Shown here piece after piece: positions 12,022-23,249 of a stretch of 64,000 nt of DNA. Under the pieces are notes generated by a model. The model had not been told where the DNA came from. It was given only the letters and a program-made list of their open reading frames with translations, and did no database searches. This stretch comes from Molossus alvarezi (taxonomy: Eukaryota > Chordata > Mammalia > Chiroptera > Molossidae). A program made the translations under genes and the position numbers. Where the stretch lies: positions 6,758,001 through 6,822,000 of the forward strand of contig CM073886.1 in NCBI GenBank assembly GCA_037176705.1. Direction: 5' to 3'. Within the stretch, counting starts at the first letter, position 1. The number at the start of each line of letters is the position of its first letter.

Positions 12022-12329
12022 TGAACATAACAGTCTGAGGAATAGGGTAGTCCCAGAGACGTGGAAGTGGGGTACAGACTGACAACCCTCAGAAGAGGGA
12101 GTGGTGGGGGGAGGGAAGAAATAAACCACAGAACTTATATGCATGTGTGCATAACCACTGGACATGGACAACAAAGCCGGGGACAGGGTGCGGGGGGGAT
12201 AGGGAGGAGGGTGTCAATGGGGTAAAAAAGGAGAAACATCTGTAACAAAAATAAAATTAAAAAAAGAAAAAAGGGAAAAATACAGGAGTGCCTTTCATAA
12301 ATAAATAAATAAAAAGTTACAGTTGAAAA

Positions 12330-12750
12330 ATTTTGCATGTAGCATTGAGGAAGGGAGTCTAATCTATATTGAAAAATATTGTAGGAGAAAATAAGAAAAC
12401 ATAGAGCACAACTGAGAGACCTAACAAAACTTAGAGACCTAAGAACAGGCGTCAGAAGCAGCTAAGGGCTGGAGCTCTGCTAACACAGTCTTTGTCTGGC
12501 TTCCCCAGTGAAAAGTCTCCTGTCAGAATTACCTTGTCCAGCAAACACCTTCAGCCCCTCTAGCTTCACCTCATCCCCCAGTGGTTCCTCTTCTGTCTGT
12601 CCCCAGGTCCCTGTGAACACAGCACGTGTCTCCTTCATTCAACAAAAGCACAAATTAACAGAGAATGACTGCCTCAGATTCTGCCCAGAGAGGCGGTTTT
12701 GCCCTTGGCAGTTTCAGCTTTGCAGAATCTTTCTGGAATCTCTGCTGTCA
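12330..12750. other. Intergenic, no recognised feature
   Basis: No gene or repeat assigned between the L1 3' TSD and the MIR-like stretch that follows. Confidence 0.45.
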
Positions 12751-12754
12751 GAGG

Positions 12755-12890
12755 GGACAGGGCTGAGTTCAAATCCCAGGGAGGTCATCTCTCCATATCT
12801 CCATTTGCTCTTCCAAAAAGTGGGGGAAATGAAAATCCACATCGTAGAATTGTCAGACAAGTGAACACTCATAAAGATTATTAGCACACC
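12755..12890 (+). repeat. MIR-like fragment
   Basis: 'gctgagttcaaatcccagg' followed by a tract resembling 'aaagtgggggaaat' and 'agtgaacactcataaag' is the order of a MIR. Diverged. The flank 12890-13271 is unassigned. Confidence 0.45.
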
Positions 12891-13285
12891 CTCAGGTAAG
12901 TCCAATTCTCTCCTTTTGCAAAGGAATAGAAAATGGTTTGAAGATTCGTCCACCAGCACACAGCACAGATGTAGAGTTTACTGTCCTCCCCCCAGGGGCC
13001 GCTTGTCATCATGCCAGGCTCCATTTGGGGGATTACATTGTTTGTTTGTTGTCTTCGAGGGACATTTTTGGTTGCATGTCTTCAAAGGTTTCAAGGAGCA
13101 GAGATTTCCGGAGAGAGGCTGTCCAAACTACCTTAGGATCAGGCGAGTCCCCTGAGGCTGGGTTAGAAGTTCAGCTCGCACTCAAAAGGCCTCTCTCCCA
13201 TTATTGAGAGGAACACTGTCCCCCTGGGATTGGGATGGGGAGGGCACCTTAGCCTTTCATTCTGCTGTCATCCCTGTTCCCTTAG

Positions 13286-13481
13286 TTTTTTTTTAAAAAA
13301 GTATGTTTTTATTAATTCTTTAGAGAGAGAGAGAAACATCCATGTCAGAGAGAAACTGATCAGCTGCCTCCTGCACGCCCCCTACTGGGAATTGAACCCA
13401 AAATCCAGGCGTGGGCCCTGACCTGGAATCCAACTGGGACCATGGGGTGATGCTCAGTCCACTGAGCCACACCAGCTGGGC
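13286..13481 (-). mobile_element. Ves SINE, type B
   Basis: Minus-strand copy with AGCCCAGCTGGTGTGGCTCAG head and short CT tract. TSD 'ctgttcc(c/t)tta' at 13272-13285 and just right of 13481. Confidence 0.88.
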
Positions 13482-13657
13482 TCTGTTCCTTTATTTAAAA
13501 CACATAGATGGAAGGGCTGGAAGGGCCATATCCTAGAATCACCCTTTTGTAAAATGAACTAAAATGAAATGAGATGCTAAAATGAACCAACTAGACAGTA
13601 AGCAGTTAGGGACCAACTGCTAGCTGCACTCCTGATGCAGGCATTCCGGGGGGGGGT

Positions 13658-14568
13658 TGTGACCCACTGTGGGTTCTTGGCTTCATGCAGGAAAGAATTC
13701 AAATGTGAGCCAGCACAGAGTTTAAAGTGAGAGTGAGTTTATTAGTGAAGCAGCGAGACAGAGAGTGGCTACTCCACAGACAGAGCAGCCCCTCCCTAGT
13801 GGGATTTACTTCTTTTATTGAGGGTCATTTAATTGAGGGGTAGGGCATTCAATAAGGGAGAAGAATATTTAGGATTTTCTGGGAAAAGGGCTGGAGACTT
13901 CTCGGAAGACCTCTTTTGGCCTTTTTGTGTCCTTATATGGGCTTTCCATTTCCAATCATGGTGGCTTGGGGGGTGTGGTTTAGTGTGTTAATGTGTTACA
14001 ATGAGCACATAATGAGAGTTATAAAAGGTGACATTATTCACTTTGCTGGATCGAGCTGGTCTCTGCTGGTTCTCAGCCATAAATCCACTGGAGGTTGGTC
14101 TTACTGTATCTCCTTGACAGTCCCGGTAGCCCTTATCCGACAGCCATCTCGACACGTGCCCTATCTCACCCCACACCGCGGCTGCTTTAAACCCTCTAAC
14201 ATCTGGACTCACAGCCGAGAACGGAATTAACACAGGGAAAGCAGAGCCCCGGCGGAGGGCAGGACCCAAACCGGACAGTGTCCCACCTCAGTCGCCTGAG
14301 CCAAATACGCCTGAACTCTTCAGTTACATGCACCAGTGTCTTATTTTTAAGCCAGTTTGCTTGGTTTCTCTGCCTGTTACAATGGAAAAGATCCTTATAA
14401 ATAGACCCACCCTCCTCCACCTCTTCCTAAAGAAACTTTCAGGCTTAACTTTCCTGCCTCCACAGTGGCCTCTCCTCACACCCACTGTCTCACTTTGGAG
14501 GCTAATGGGACTAAAATCCCAACAGTTTCCAATGTTTTCTCTTTCTTGGGGTATTCCCAAGGCCAGCA
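13658..14568 (-). mobile_element. Solo LTR of a class I-like endogenous retrovirus
   Basis: A 911-bp block begins TGTGACCC and ends GGCCAGCA, flanked by GGGT at 13654-13657 and 14569-14572, a 4-bp duplication typical of gammaretrovirus-type integration. On the minus strand there is a CATATAAG TATA-like box near 13935 and an AATAAA signal near 13740, giving a U3-R-U5 layout. No internal gag, pol or env lies beside it, so it is solo. I infer the class from duplication size and layout, not from a named family. Confidence 0.6.
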
Positions 14569-14574
14569 GGGTCG

Positions 14575-15298
14575 CTAGTCACGGTGGTACCATTCAACTA
14601 GCAATTTAGCAACCATAATGTGGAGGGGATTCCAGGCTCTACCTGGGGGGTAGCGGTTAGTCATTGCATTCAAATTCCAATAATGCTAGGTGACGTCTAA
14701 AATATCACTAGCCATACAGGGGTCCTTCACAGCGTGTCCTTTGTCCGAAGAATGGCTCGCAACGCCTATCAAGTAGTGAGACACTTCCCTCCTGTGTGTC
14801 TCTGGAGTTCTGTGAGGCCTCCGGACCCAGCCTGGAGGTCGCCCTGCACCAGCTCCAGCCCTTCCCGCTCCCAGAGCCTTTGCCGCTGCTGCCCAGTAAA
14901 CAGCAGGTACTTCCCACATAGAGGCCAGAGGAAGATGCATCAGGGTTAGTGACACATACATTCGATGCTGTGGGCGCCCTGCCCAGATACTCCTTACGTG
15001 GGCCGTCAGTACCCGGCCCAGCTCCGGCTGGCACTGGCTGCTCACTCTGCCCCCGTGTGAGGACTGCCCTCTCCCAATGACAGTCATCCTAAGTGGGCAC
15101 CTTCCTATGGGTGACAGCTCAAGGGTGTTTGTAGTAGTTTAATTGTATAGTAAATTCCATTCATTCACTATTTTAAAACAGAAAACAAGTCACCCTATAG
15201 GTAAGTACGTTTCTAATGTACTTCTCTGTTGTTCCTGGGGATTTGTTATTAAAATGGAGTGAACTGAACACATTGCTATTATTTTTAATGCCGTGTGA
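14575..15298. other. Unassigned sequence
   Basis: GC-rich stretch at 14800-15060 with an open minus frame (14686-15087) of no recognised family. No repeat hallmark seen. Confidence 0.4.
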
Positions 15299-15314
15299 AG
15301 GCTGGACAGTTTTT

Positions 15315-15553
15315 TGTTTGGTTGGTTGGTTGGTTGATTTTTAAATATGTTTTTATTGATTTTTAGAGAGAGAGGAAAGGAGAAGGAGAGAGATATAGAA
15401 ACATCAATGAGAGAGAAACATCGATCGGCTGCCTCCTGCACACCGCTTACTGGGGATCAAGCCTGAAACCCTGGCATGTGCCCTGACTGGGAATCGAACC
15501 GGTGACCTCTTGGTGCATGGGACAACGCTTAACCACTGAGCCACACCGGCTGG
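15315..15553 (-). mobile_element. Ves SINE, type B
   Basis: Complete minus-strand copy with a (GGTT)n expansion next to its tail. Perfect 14-bp TSD gctggacagttttt at 15301-15314 and 15554-15567. Confidence 0.94.
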
Positions 15554-15599
15554 GCTGGACAGTTTTTATTTCACTAGGAAACTGAAGCCTGGTGAGGTT

Positions 15600-15760
15600 T
15601 AGGACAGCACTTCAAATACTGTTCTGCGTACCCAAGTTCCCTGGATACCTGGTTCAGCAGGTCGAGGGCTGAGCCTGAGATTCTGCATTTCTGACCAGCT
15701 CCCAGGTGACGCTGATGCTGCCAGTCTGGGGACCACACTTTGAGATGAGGGTTTGTCATT
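15600..15760 (-). repeat. MER5A-like transposon fragment
   Basis: 'gagattctgcatttctgacc', then 'cccaggtgacgctgatgctg' and 'ggggaccacactttgag' match the reverse orientation of MER5A-class elements. Confidence 0.6.
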
Positions 15761-15899
15761 ATCAAACCCACACAGCCACTCAGTGTCCTTGTGGGAATGA
15801 AGACCTGGGTCTCCTGACTCCTCTCGTTATCTTTCAGCATGGACTCCAATATTTAATAGGGTCACCACAAAATCCATCTTCCAAACTGACACATTTTTT

Positions 15900-16640
15900 A
15901 AACTGAAAGGGAGCACCAATAACAATTGCCAGGCATATAGCAGGACTGTCCAGGACAAATAGGGGCTTACAGTTACCCCAGCTTTAACAGAAGTGGAGCT
16001 CACCTCCCAATGAACAAAGTATTAAGCATTTGTTGTAACACTATTGAGAGGAAGTGCCGAACTTCCTCCAAGAGGAAGTCAATCTGAAATATTTTGCAGT
16101 TGCTAGAGACCCTTGGGAGGGTAAATAGAGACTGAGGATAAGAGGCACACATTGAATTTATGTACTTGTGAAAAAGGCTCTTGATAAGATTCTCCAGTAA
16201 ATGCTGATAAAGATGAGTCAGCAGAGGATGGGAGGAATGTTCTTTCATGATAGGAAGCTGACTTAGAGCCCAGAAGACAAAGGCAAGGGATAAACAGGCA
16301 CTTATCTGCCTAGGGTGGATGGCCAGCCGCTGCAGCACCCACCCGCCCCCGGGGAAGGACAGGGAAGAGCTGGGCTGTGAGGAGTCAAGAATGTGCACTT
16401 GGCTTAAAGTACGGAAATGAGTGTATCAAAAAGCAGTTTCAAGGTGTTTCAGTGTAGGAGTGTGTGAACGGGAGGCAAGAATAAATGCCAGATGAGACAC
16501 CACTTTGAATAGGACCGACTCTTTTACTCAAAGGAAACCTAACTTCAAGGCAAATGCAATTTTTAAAAATTGCTCAGCTTGTCAGTTTGGATGCATATTG
16601 GGTGAAGTGTGTGACTAAAGGGAATACTCTGCAAAATTGA
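15900..16640. other. Unassigned intergenic sequence
   Basis: No gene, SINE or named repeat recognised. An open minus frame at 16000-16398 has no family signature. Confidence 0.4.
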
Positions 16641-16654
16641 CACAGATAGCATAG

Positions 16655-16840
16655 TTTAAAGCAGAGGCTATCGTACCAGCTGCGTTCCCCGTCGGCTGGG
16701 AGGCATTTGCAAACCGCCATGGCCCAGGCTCCAACCTGCGTCTGCTGCATCAAAATCTTTCAGGGGGGCTCCGGCACCTGCGTCTGGGGCTAGACACACC
16801 CAGCAGAGCTGCCGATGCACAGCAGGGCTGAATAACAATT
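16655..16840 (+). repeat. MER5A-like fragment, highly diverged
   Basis: Order of phrases (cag...aggcatttgcaaaccgcc...gatgcacagcagggctg) resembles a decayed MER5A-class copy. Weak. Confidence 0.35.
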
Positions 16841-16954
16841 AGTTGACTAATAAGACTGATGTAGGAATAAAGGTTCATGTTTGTTATCCAAAGAAAAGAA
16901 ATTTCAGTTTGTTAATGGAACACAATAGAATGGTGCATAGTTCTTAATATTCAT

Positions 16955-17335
16955 GTTTTTTTGAGAAGTAGAACATACTCTTCACGCGTAAAACACAAAA
17001 GTATAACAACAAATCAAGTGAACGCCGTGAAACCACCACCATGTCAAGAAGTCAGATTACTGCCCGCACCCCAGAAGCCCCTCGTGTGCCCCTCCCAAGG
17101 ACTGCGTCCCCCCTGCCCTCCAGAGGGAACCACGAAGCTGGCCTTTTAAGTAATCAATTCTCTGTTTTGCCTTATAATTTCGCCATATTAATATATACCC
17201 CTAAGCAATATGTTTTCATTTTTCATGCTTTTGAACTTCATACAAATGGAAGATTTTTCTGTGTCTGACTTCTTTCATTCAGTATTTTTTAACGAGTTAC
17301 ACGCGCTGCCTGTGGCTGTGCCCTTTCATTCTGAA
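16955..17335 (-). repeat. Old L1M 3'-end fragment, antisense
   Basis: 'gaagtcagattactgcccgcaccccagaagcccctcgtg' and 'tttcattcagtattttttaacg' are common in antisense old L1 3' regions of placental mammals. Assigned from recalled consensus. Confidence 0.5.
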
Positions 17336-17344
17336 TGCTGTAGA

Positions 17345-17530
17345 GCAGAGGAAACAAGTCTGGCCCCTGGGGCAAATCTGGCTAACACCTGTTTTGGGAA
17401 TCAAGTTTCATTGGAACACACACGCCTGTTCATTTCCATATTGTCGATGGCCTTCCACACTACAGCGTAGAGTTGACTAGTTGCAACAATGACCAAATGG
17501 CCTGCAAAGCCTTCAGTGTTTCCTATGTTC
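17345..17530 (-). repeat. Old non-autonomous DNA transposon of MER class
   Basis: 'gcctgttcatttccatattg', 'gacgatggcc'-like and 'agttgactagttgcaacaatg' follow a well-known mammalian MER consensus (hAT-like). I cannot name the exact family. 17530-18035 is otherwise unassigned apart from a short L2/MIR-like 'acaataaacatttact' near 17690. Confidence 0.4.
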
Positions 17531-18039
17531 GTCTGACCAACTACGTGGGTCCAGTAATTAGTACCTCCATAGGACGACCAGTACCTCAACAAGGAGAGCC
17601 AATGCAATTTACTAGCTCAAGAAATATCAATTACAGTCCCTCCCACTGGTACCATCTTCACACTCATTACCTTAACTCATCCATTCATACAATAAACATT
17701 TACTTAAGGCAAACATGCCCCAGGTTCTAGGTAGGCACTAGGTGATCAGAAGAGCTTTGTACGCCGATGATTATTAATTCAGCATTCGCTCTGTGCCGTT
17801 AGCTGACTATCTTGCACGTGTGTATCCTTCAGCCCTCCCATGGCGGGAGCGTCCTCTCTCCACCAGAAGTTCCTGCTCCTTCTTCCACAGCACAGGGCCG
17901 TTGCTGAGAAGAGGCTTCCCAACAAGGGATGGCCTCCCCACGCACCTGCACGGGCACCACGCCGTCAGGTTCTGGCCCCGGAGTGTGAGGACAAGTTGGG
18001 CACCACTTCTTTATTTTTTCTTTTTTGTTGCTGCCGAAA

Positions 18040-18780
18040 GCTTTACTGTTTCCATTTGGCCCAGTGCGTGGGAGAGGGCCCCCGGGTGGTTAAAGGAATG
18101 GCTGGTGGTTTCAGGGAGGGGCTCAGGCAAAATCTCGACACCAGGGGGTACAAAGGGGCCCCTCCAAGGCCTCTGGGCTCCAAGGGCTCCTAGTCGTGCT
18201 TGAGGGTGAGCCTTTCAAAGAGATCCTCGCCCAGCGTGGCCTGGGGCCGGCCAGCCTGCGGAGGTGAGTCAGGTGGTCGCCCGTCTTCTCGATGAGTGTC
18301 ACCTGCTCCTCCAGGAAGTGGTTCTCCAGGAAGTCACAGAGCTGAGATCTGCAGGGGTAGAACCCAGGGCCTGCAGATCCATACGGGCTTGGTTCAGGTT
18401 CTTCCCCAAGGCCAAAGGGGCTTCCGTGGCGTCCTGAGTTCTGCCCTGTTCATCATGGGAAGGCTTCACGTCCTGGAAGAGGACACGGCCACTGCGCTGG
18501 TTTTGCAGCTTTAAAGGATGCTCAGCGCCTGGCGCTTCTTCTCCTCCAGCTGGGAAGTGGCCACGGCCTGCAGAGCCACGTCCTCACGCTCCACACAGAA
18601 GCCCAAGGAGGCGGGTGCAGGAGGCCCGCAGTGCAGGTTGGCCAGACGGTGGACCGCAGCCTCCACCTCGGTGGCATAGTTCTGACGAACTTGGGAGCTC
18701 ACGGTTGTCTGCAGTAAGGCCTTAAGGTCAGAACACGCGTTGGCTGGTCCCGGAGGCTGAGGCGGTTCCGAAGGTGGTGC
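18040..18780 (-). pseudogene. FTL: Processed pseudogene of ferritin light chain
   Basis: Ferritin light chain is the nucleation subunit of the cytosolic iron-storage shell. The minus-strand relic runs from an initiator position at 18702-18700 (GTG instead of ATG) to TAG at 18192-18190, 513 nt against 528 in a usual gene. The start reads SSQVRQNYATEVEAAV and the end reads LTLKHD, both ferritin light-chain hallmarks. A stop, frameshifts and internal deletions disrupt it. There are no introns, and 5'- and 3'-UTR-like sequence flanks it, so it is a retrocopy. Limits of the UTR parts are approximate. Confidence 0.9.
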
Positions 18781-18959
18781 TTGGAAAAGAGGTTGGAAGG
18801 TGATTAGAGGCTGGAAGAGGGGGCGTCCCTGGCTCTGTTCCATCCAAACACTGTTGAAGGAAGAGAGATCCGGGGGCACCAAGGGCACCGCTGGGCACCA
18901 CTTCTTGGACTCCTGGGTCCTGTTTCCTCTTCCTCTGTCCTGAAGCAAAAAATGCTAAA

Positions 18960-19060
18960 ACCTCTGTCTCTCCTCTTCTCCCCTCCCTTCCCTTGCCCTC
19001 CCCTCCCCTGCCCTCCCCTCCCCTCCCCTGTCTCTCCCTCTCTCTCTCTTGTCCTCATGC
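18960..19060. repeat. CCCCT-rich polypyrimidine tract, G4-prone on minus strand
   Basis: Repeated CCCTCC/CCCCTG units at 18975-19035 followed by (CT)n. The minus strand has many runs of 3-4 G separated by one or two bases, enough for a G-quadruplex. It lies 5' of the ferritin retrocopy. Confidence 0.8.
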
Positions 19061-19293
19061 TTCCACTCTTTCTCTCCAGCTAGTCAATTATCCTGAAACA
19101 GTTTGTACAGAAGGAACTCAAGAAATGTAATTTGATTGGGGCAAAAAATAGGCTTGACCAAAGTAGATACAATTTTAGAGAATCAGAAAGAAGTCTGGTG
19201 TTAAAAAGACAGCCAAATTATACAGCCCCAGTCAGTGTGAGCTTTATATCTTAGGTCGGCTCTGCAGTTAAAATCTACTTAAAAAAAAAAAAT

Positions 19294-19453
19294 TTGCCCT
19301 GGCCAGTTTGGCTCAGCGGTTAGAGCGTCGGCCTGCGGTCCAGAGAGACCCGGGTTCGGTTCCCGCTAAGGGCACGTACCTCGGTTGCAGTTTGTCCCCG
19401 GCCCTGGTTGGTCGTGCGGGTGGCAGCCACTCGATGTGTCCCTTTCACGTCGA

Positions 19454-19493
<40 letters not shown>

Positions 19494-19550
19494 CCACTCT
19501 ATCTGAACAAAAAAATGGAAAAATGTCCTCGGGTGAGGATTAAAAAAAAA
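19294..19550 (+). mobile_element. Ves SINE, type A, near-consensus
   Basis: The cleanest type A copy here: intact box A (TGGCTCAGCGGTTAGAGCG region), box B GGTTCGGTTCC, the 'ctcggttgcagtttgtcccc' block, a pure (CT)17-like tract at about 19455-19488 and 'gtcctcgggtgaggatt' before poly(A). Short A/T-rich duplication at the flanks. Confidence 0.95.
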
Positions 19551-19689
19551 AATTGTGTTCTAATACTTCCTTTGTTCCATAGCAAAAGGTCAAAGTGATC
19601 CCGTAAAAGCCAAAAAGCGGCAGCGAGCTGGACGTTGGACTGCTCCCGATCACTTCCCAGGCAACTCTAGAAGAAACATACTCTTTTCA

Positions 19690-19870
19690 CATTTTTCAAA
19701 TTTAAATTCTTTATTGTTGACACTACTGCAGATGCCCCCACTTCCCATCCCCCCCCCCATGTGCCCAGCTCTCCCAGCCCCCTTGCCCTCCCCACACTAG
19801 TCTCTGTCCATGGGCTATTACGCATGTATATTCTCTAACTAATCCCTTCACCTTCCTTTTTACATTTTAA
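19690..19870 (-). repeat. L1 3'-UTR fragment, antisense
   Basis: 'tctttattgttgacactactgcagatgccccc' followed by a C-rich stretch matches the reverse complement of the G-rich 3' UTR at the end of the local L1s. Older copy. Confidence 0.6.
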
Positions 19871-19879
19871 TGATATGTT

Positions 19880-22635
19880 TTTAAAGGGCAAAAGAGATCC
19901 ATTAGTTCATGTTCAAGAAGAATTAACAAACGTGGCTCATTTCTTCCTGGGAAAGGCATGGAAGGCAAATGAAAGGAACCGCCCACCTAGAGGAGCAGGC
20001 GGGTGGTCAGGTGGGGGAGGGGTCGATGTCTGGAATGGAGCTTGCCTGGTGCAAGTAATCCAAGGGGCTTTCAGTGCTGATGAGTTAGCACCACTTTCTC
20101 TTCTACTCTCACATGGATACATTTAAGAAACAGGAGTAGCACGGTCAAAATTGTGCCCACACTTTGCCTCATTTAGATTGCCTTAGGCTGCAAGGAACAG
20201 ACATTCATCTCAAACATAACAAGAAGGGTGCGGGGAGGGTGGTCCCACCGCCTCATCAAGGAGCCAGTTTCCTTCTGGCGTCCCACCGTGTCCTGGCAAA
20301 GTGCCTGCGAGGCCTCAGCTAACTGGGCCCCGGCTCCCGAGTCGTCCGCAACAGCTGCTGTCCCCACCTGCATCAGATCAGAAACTTTCTTCCTTGTATG
20401 TCTCTCCCTCTCAATGAGGGACAATTTTCCCAGACCCCCAGGTGGGTGTCCCATGACCTCATGGGCAGGAGCCCTGCAGGAGCCCATGCCTAAACCAATC
20501 ACTAACACGGTCATGGGGCGCAGTGACCAGAAAGAAGGAAAACACCTAAAATCAGGGTGACCAACAGCATCTGCTGCGTACAAGTCAGTGTGCAAAACAT
20601 GGGCTTTCTCATTTATCTATCAGCAGCTTGTCCACGGGCTCCTATCCCACTGATGGCCATTAACGAAAGAAACATTCAAACCTGTGAGGAACATTCGTGA
20701 GTTTGAGCCAAAATTGTTGACAAATGCCGGGAAACAAAACCTCTACGGATTGAGATAATGCTCCGAGAATAGCAGTTTTGCCCCTTATTTTACACATTAC
20801 AATAAAAAAAGAAGATGCAAATGAGTTACATAAAATCCATGGGAGTTAGATTAGGGAGGTGGGAGAAAGCAAAGCAGGGAAACCTCTGGGATTGGATGAA
20901 AAGGAAAATGATAGACACACACATTGTTTACACAGGTAGGTACAGGATAGTTAACAGTCAACAATGAACACAATAACAATGAGGGATGTGGTGCCTGTGC
21001 TTTGAGGGGTCCGTACAAAGGAAAATTACTTTAACATTCCAAAGATATGTCATTGTAGATGCAAAAAGACAATACACAGGCTCTGTTAAGGTAAAGATTG
21101 ACCTTTGTTCTGGGGAGGTGCCGGCCTAGGACATGACTACCTGCCATGAACTTTTAGTTAAAAGTTTTAATTTCAGACCACCCTTGTGATTACTTTAGGT
21201 CTTTGAGTTTGCAAGTTCACCATGCAGGCCTCTCCTGAGCTTGTCAAGTTAGCGTGTGGCCCCTTTTCGTCCATGTGGCTGAGCTGGGCAAATCTTTCCT
21301 CCCGCTTATGGTAACTTGGTCACTTCTCATTCAGAACACTCTCTCTCAAGTTGGCTCCATTTCTTTTGGATGAATATTTAATCCTATTTAAGGTTCAAAT
21401 TTGCTACCAGTGCTATCTTTCTCCTTCTCCAGATGGTATCTAGGTGCTGGAAATTCTCACATGTCTCCAGGTTGGGGGGTGAGGTAGGCAGGTCCACCTG
21501 CTGCTCATGGCTGTCCTCCAGGATCCTCTGCCCTCCATGGTGACATCTTGTCCTGCCTGGTCACTGAGGCAACGTCTGGCCTCTGCTGCTGAGACCCACA
21601 GCTGGCATAACTCACGTTCAGTTCTCCTACTTGGGTTATGCTCCTGGGTGGCTGGGCCAACACGGTGTTGGGTATGTCCCACCGTGGCTCTTACTGGCTC
21701 TGTGGATCTCTCAGACATTTGCTGGTGACTTCAACTTAATCTGCTTGGCCCAGGCAATCCATCCTACAGCTCTTGGCTGCAAGGCCATTTCGGCCTTACA
21801 GTAAACACACAGCTAACACATTTCGTTGCTTTCTTTGTCCTGATTTATGGTGGTGGAGGGAGTGCAGGGGTGTTCACAGGCACTGGGGAGTTGACAGAGA
21901 CTGGAGACCAGTGCAGGACCTCTCTCTATAAGCACACTGCACTGCCAGAGGTCATGCAGACTCCCATCTGTGTGCCGGCCCCTGGACTCATTTACAGCCC
22001 AGAGTCCCACAGAGGGATTGGGGTCTAACCCCACAGCTCTTGCATTTCCTCCAAATGCCTCTAGGTGACTCTGTTGCACACCTTTTACCCCATCTAGCAA
22101 GAGTTTTGATCCAGAGGGAGGGAAACAGGACACACTAATCTCACCCCTTGTCCTGCCTCTTCTCTGCTCATATGTCCAAGCTCCTGACAGAAAGGGAGGG
22201 GTTTGTTTTGCTCCCTCTGTCTGTGCAGAATGCCCCATGCCTCCTATCTTTCTTCCTCTCTATCCTGTGGTCTGTGCCAGCACATGTTTGTATCCCTCCT
22301 CACTCCTGGAAAAATGAGTCTCGTGATGTGGCCATAATAGAGAAAATGGTTCCCCTCAATAGGAAAAATGACCCAGATTACTGAAAGGCAAGAAACACTT
22401 CTGTTTGCAAAGCAGCATTCACAGGGAGGGGTATTTAAAAGATGTTGATCCTGCCCGTCATTTGTCAGATGTCTATGTCAGTGCACGCGCTTCCACTGGA
22501 AACAGCCAAGGTTTTATTGGGGACAGTCGCATAAACAAGCACATTCATGCTGGGCTGCAGCGTGGTGAGTCAGAAGCTGCCGTGCACTCACAGAGCGCTC
22601 GTGTGCCTGGTAGCGAAGCGTTCCATTCATTAGCT
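19880..22635. other. Long unassigned intergenic stretch
   Basis: No gene or Ves SINE in 2.7 kb. Parts at 20165-20560 and 20770-21280 have the feel of old dispersed repeats or LTR remnants (for example 'gccttaggctgcaaggaacag' and 'taaaagttttaatttcagacc'), but I cannot name them. Open frames are short and lack family signatures. Confidence 0.4.
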
Positions 22636-22639
22636 TCGT

Positions 22640-22860
22640 GTAGTGGTCACTCTGATAAACGCCCCTTATTCAGCACCAATTATGAGCCAAAATTTTACAT
22701 CCATTAACTCAACTACCTTCATTGTAATTCCTCTTCCATAAGGTATAATTATTATTTCCATCGTACATCTTACTAAATGGAGCTCAGGAGGTTAAATGAC
22801 CTTCCCAAAAACACACAGTGCTGAGTTTAGAATTCAAATCCAAGGCTTTCTGGCTCCAAA
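22640..22860 (-). repeat. MIR/MIR3-like element
   Basis: 'acatccattaactcaac' to 'gaggttaaatgaccttcccaaaaacacacag' and 'attcaaatccaaggc' are the reverse-orientation MIR core phrases. Confidence 0.6.
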
Positions 22861-22892
22861 ATCCGAGTCCTTTCCTCCCCAGAGGAAGTCGC

Positions 22893-23100
22893 AGTGGAAA
22901 TACAACGTGATTAAGAGCACAGACTCTGGAATCTGACCAACCTGAACCCCAGTTCCGAGTCCCATGACCTCCGTTTTCTCATTTAAAGAGGGCATTACTA
23001 GTTCATACCTTGCATGGTTGTTGTGAAGATTGAATGAGATATATAGTTAGCGTTTAGAGCTGAGTACTCAATAATTTTGGCCATTATTAATGTTGATATA
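22893..23100 (+). repeat. MIR element
   Basis: Good match in order: 'gattaagagcacagactctgg', 'gacctccgttttctcattta', 'gttgttgtgaagattgaatgag'. One of the better preserved MIRs in the window. Confidence 0.75.
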
Positions 23101-23137
23101 CTATAATGCTGCCTCCTTAAAGGATCTTCGTGCCAAG

Positions 23138-23244
23138 GCAGCCAAATGATGTCCTCTCTCATGGATGTTTCTCTCTCTTCTCTCTCCCTCTCCCTCCTCT
23201 CTCTCTAAAATCAATTTAAAAAGAAGCGGGGCGGGGGGGGGGGG
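23138..23244 (+). mobile_element. Ves SINE, type B, 5'-truncated
   Basis: Only the last ~75 nt (aggcagcc block, CT tract, AAAATCAATTTAAAA) followed by a G-run. TSD tcttcgtgccaa at 23126-23137 reappears as tcttcatgccaa just after, so the truncated copy is a primary insertion. Confidence 0.8.
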
Positions 23245-23249
23245 TCTTC

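Larger units (their letters stand above)
6515..12310 (+). mobile_element. Near full-length LINE-1
   Basis: A complete L1 layout: 5' UTR (6515-7298), ORF1 relic (7299-8210), ORF2 relic (8256-12021), and a 3' UTR with G-rich tract ending in an A-rich tail of AAAT repeats. TSD aaaaggttacagttga at 6499-6514 is repeated with one mismatch at 12311-12326, so the 5' end is preserved. The element is about 5.8 kb. It is immobile now: ORF1 has a stop and ORF2 has stops, frameshifts and altered catalytic residues. Elements of this class supply the machinery that mobilises Ves SINEs and processed pseudogenes (established knowledge). Confidence 0.95.

Noticed and set aside
14686..15087. Minus frame of 133 codons next to the solo LTR
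   Set aside because: I looked for retroviral gag, pol or env motifs and found none. A second frame overlaps it. Not supported as a gene.
18190..18702. Functional ferritin gene
   Set aside because: Start codon lost, premature stop, frameshifts and deletions, and no introns.
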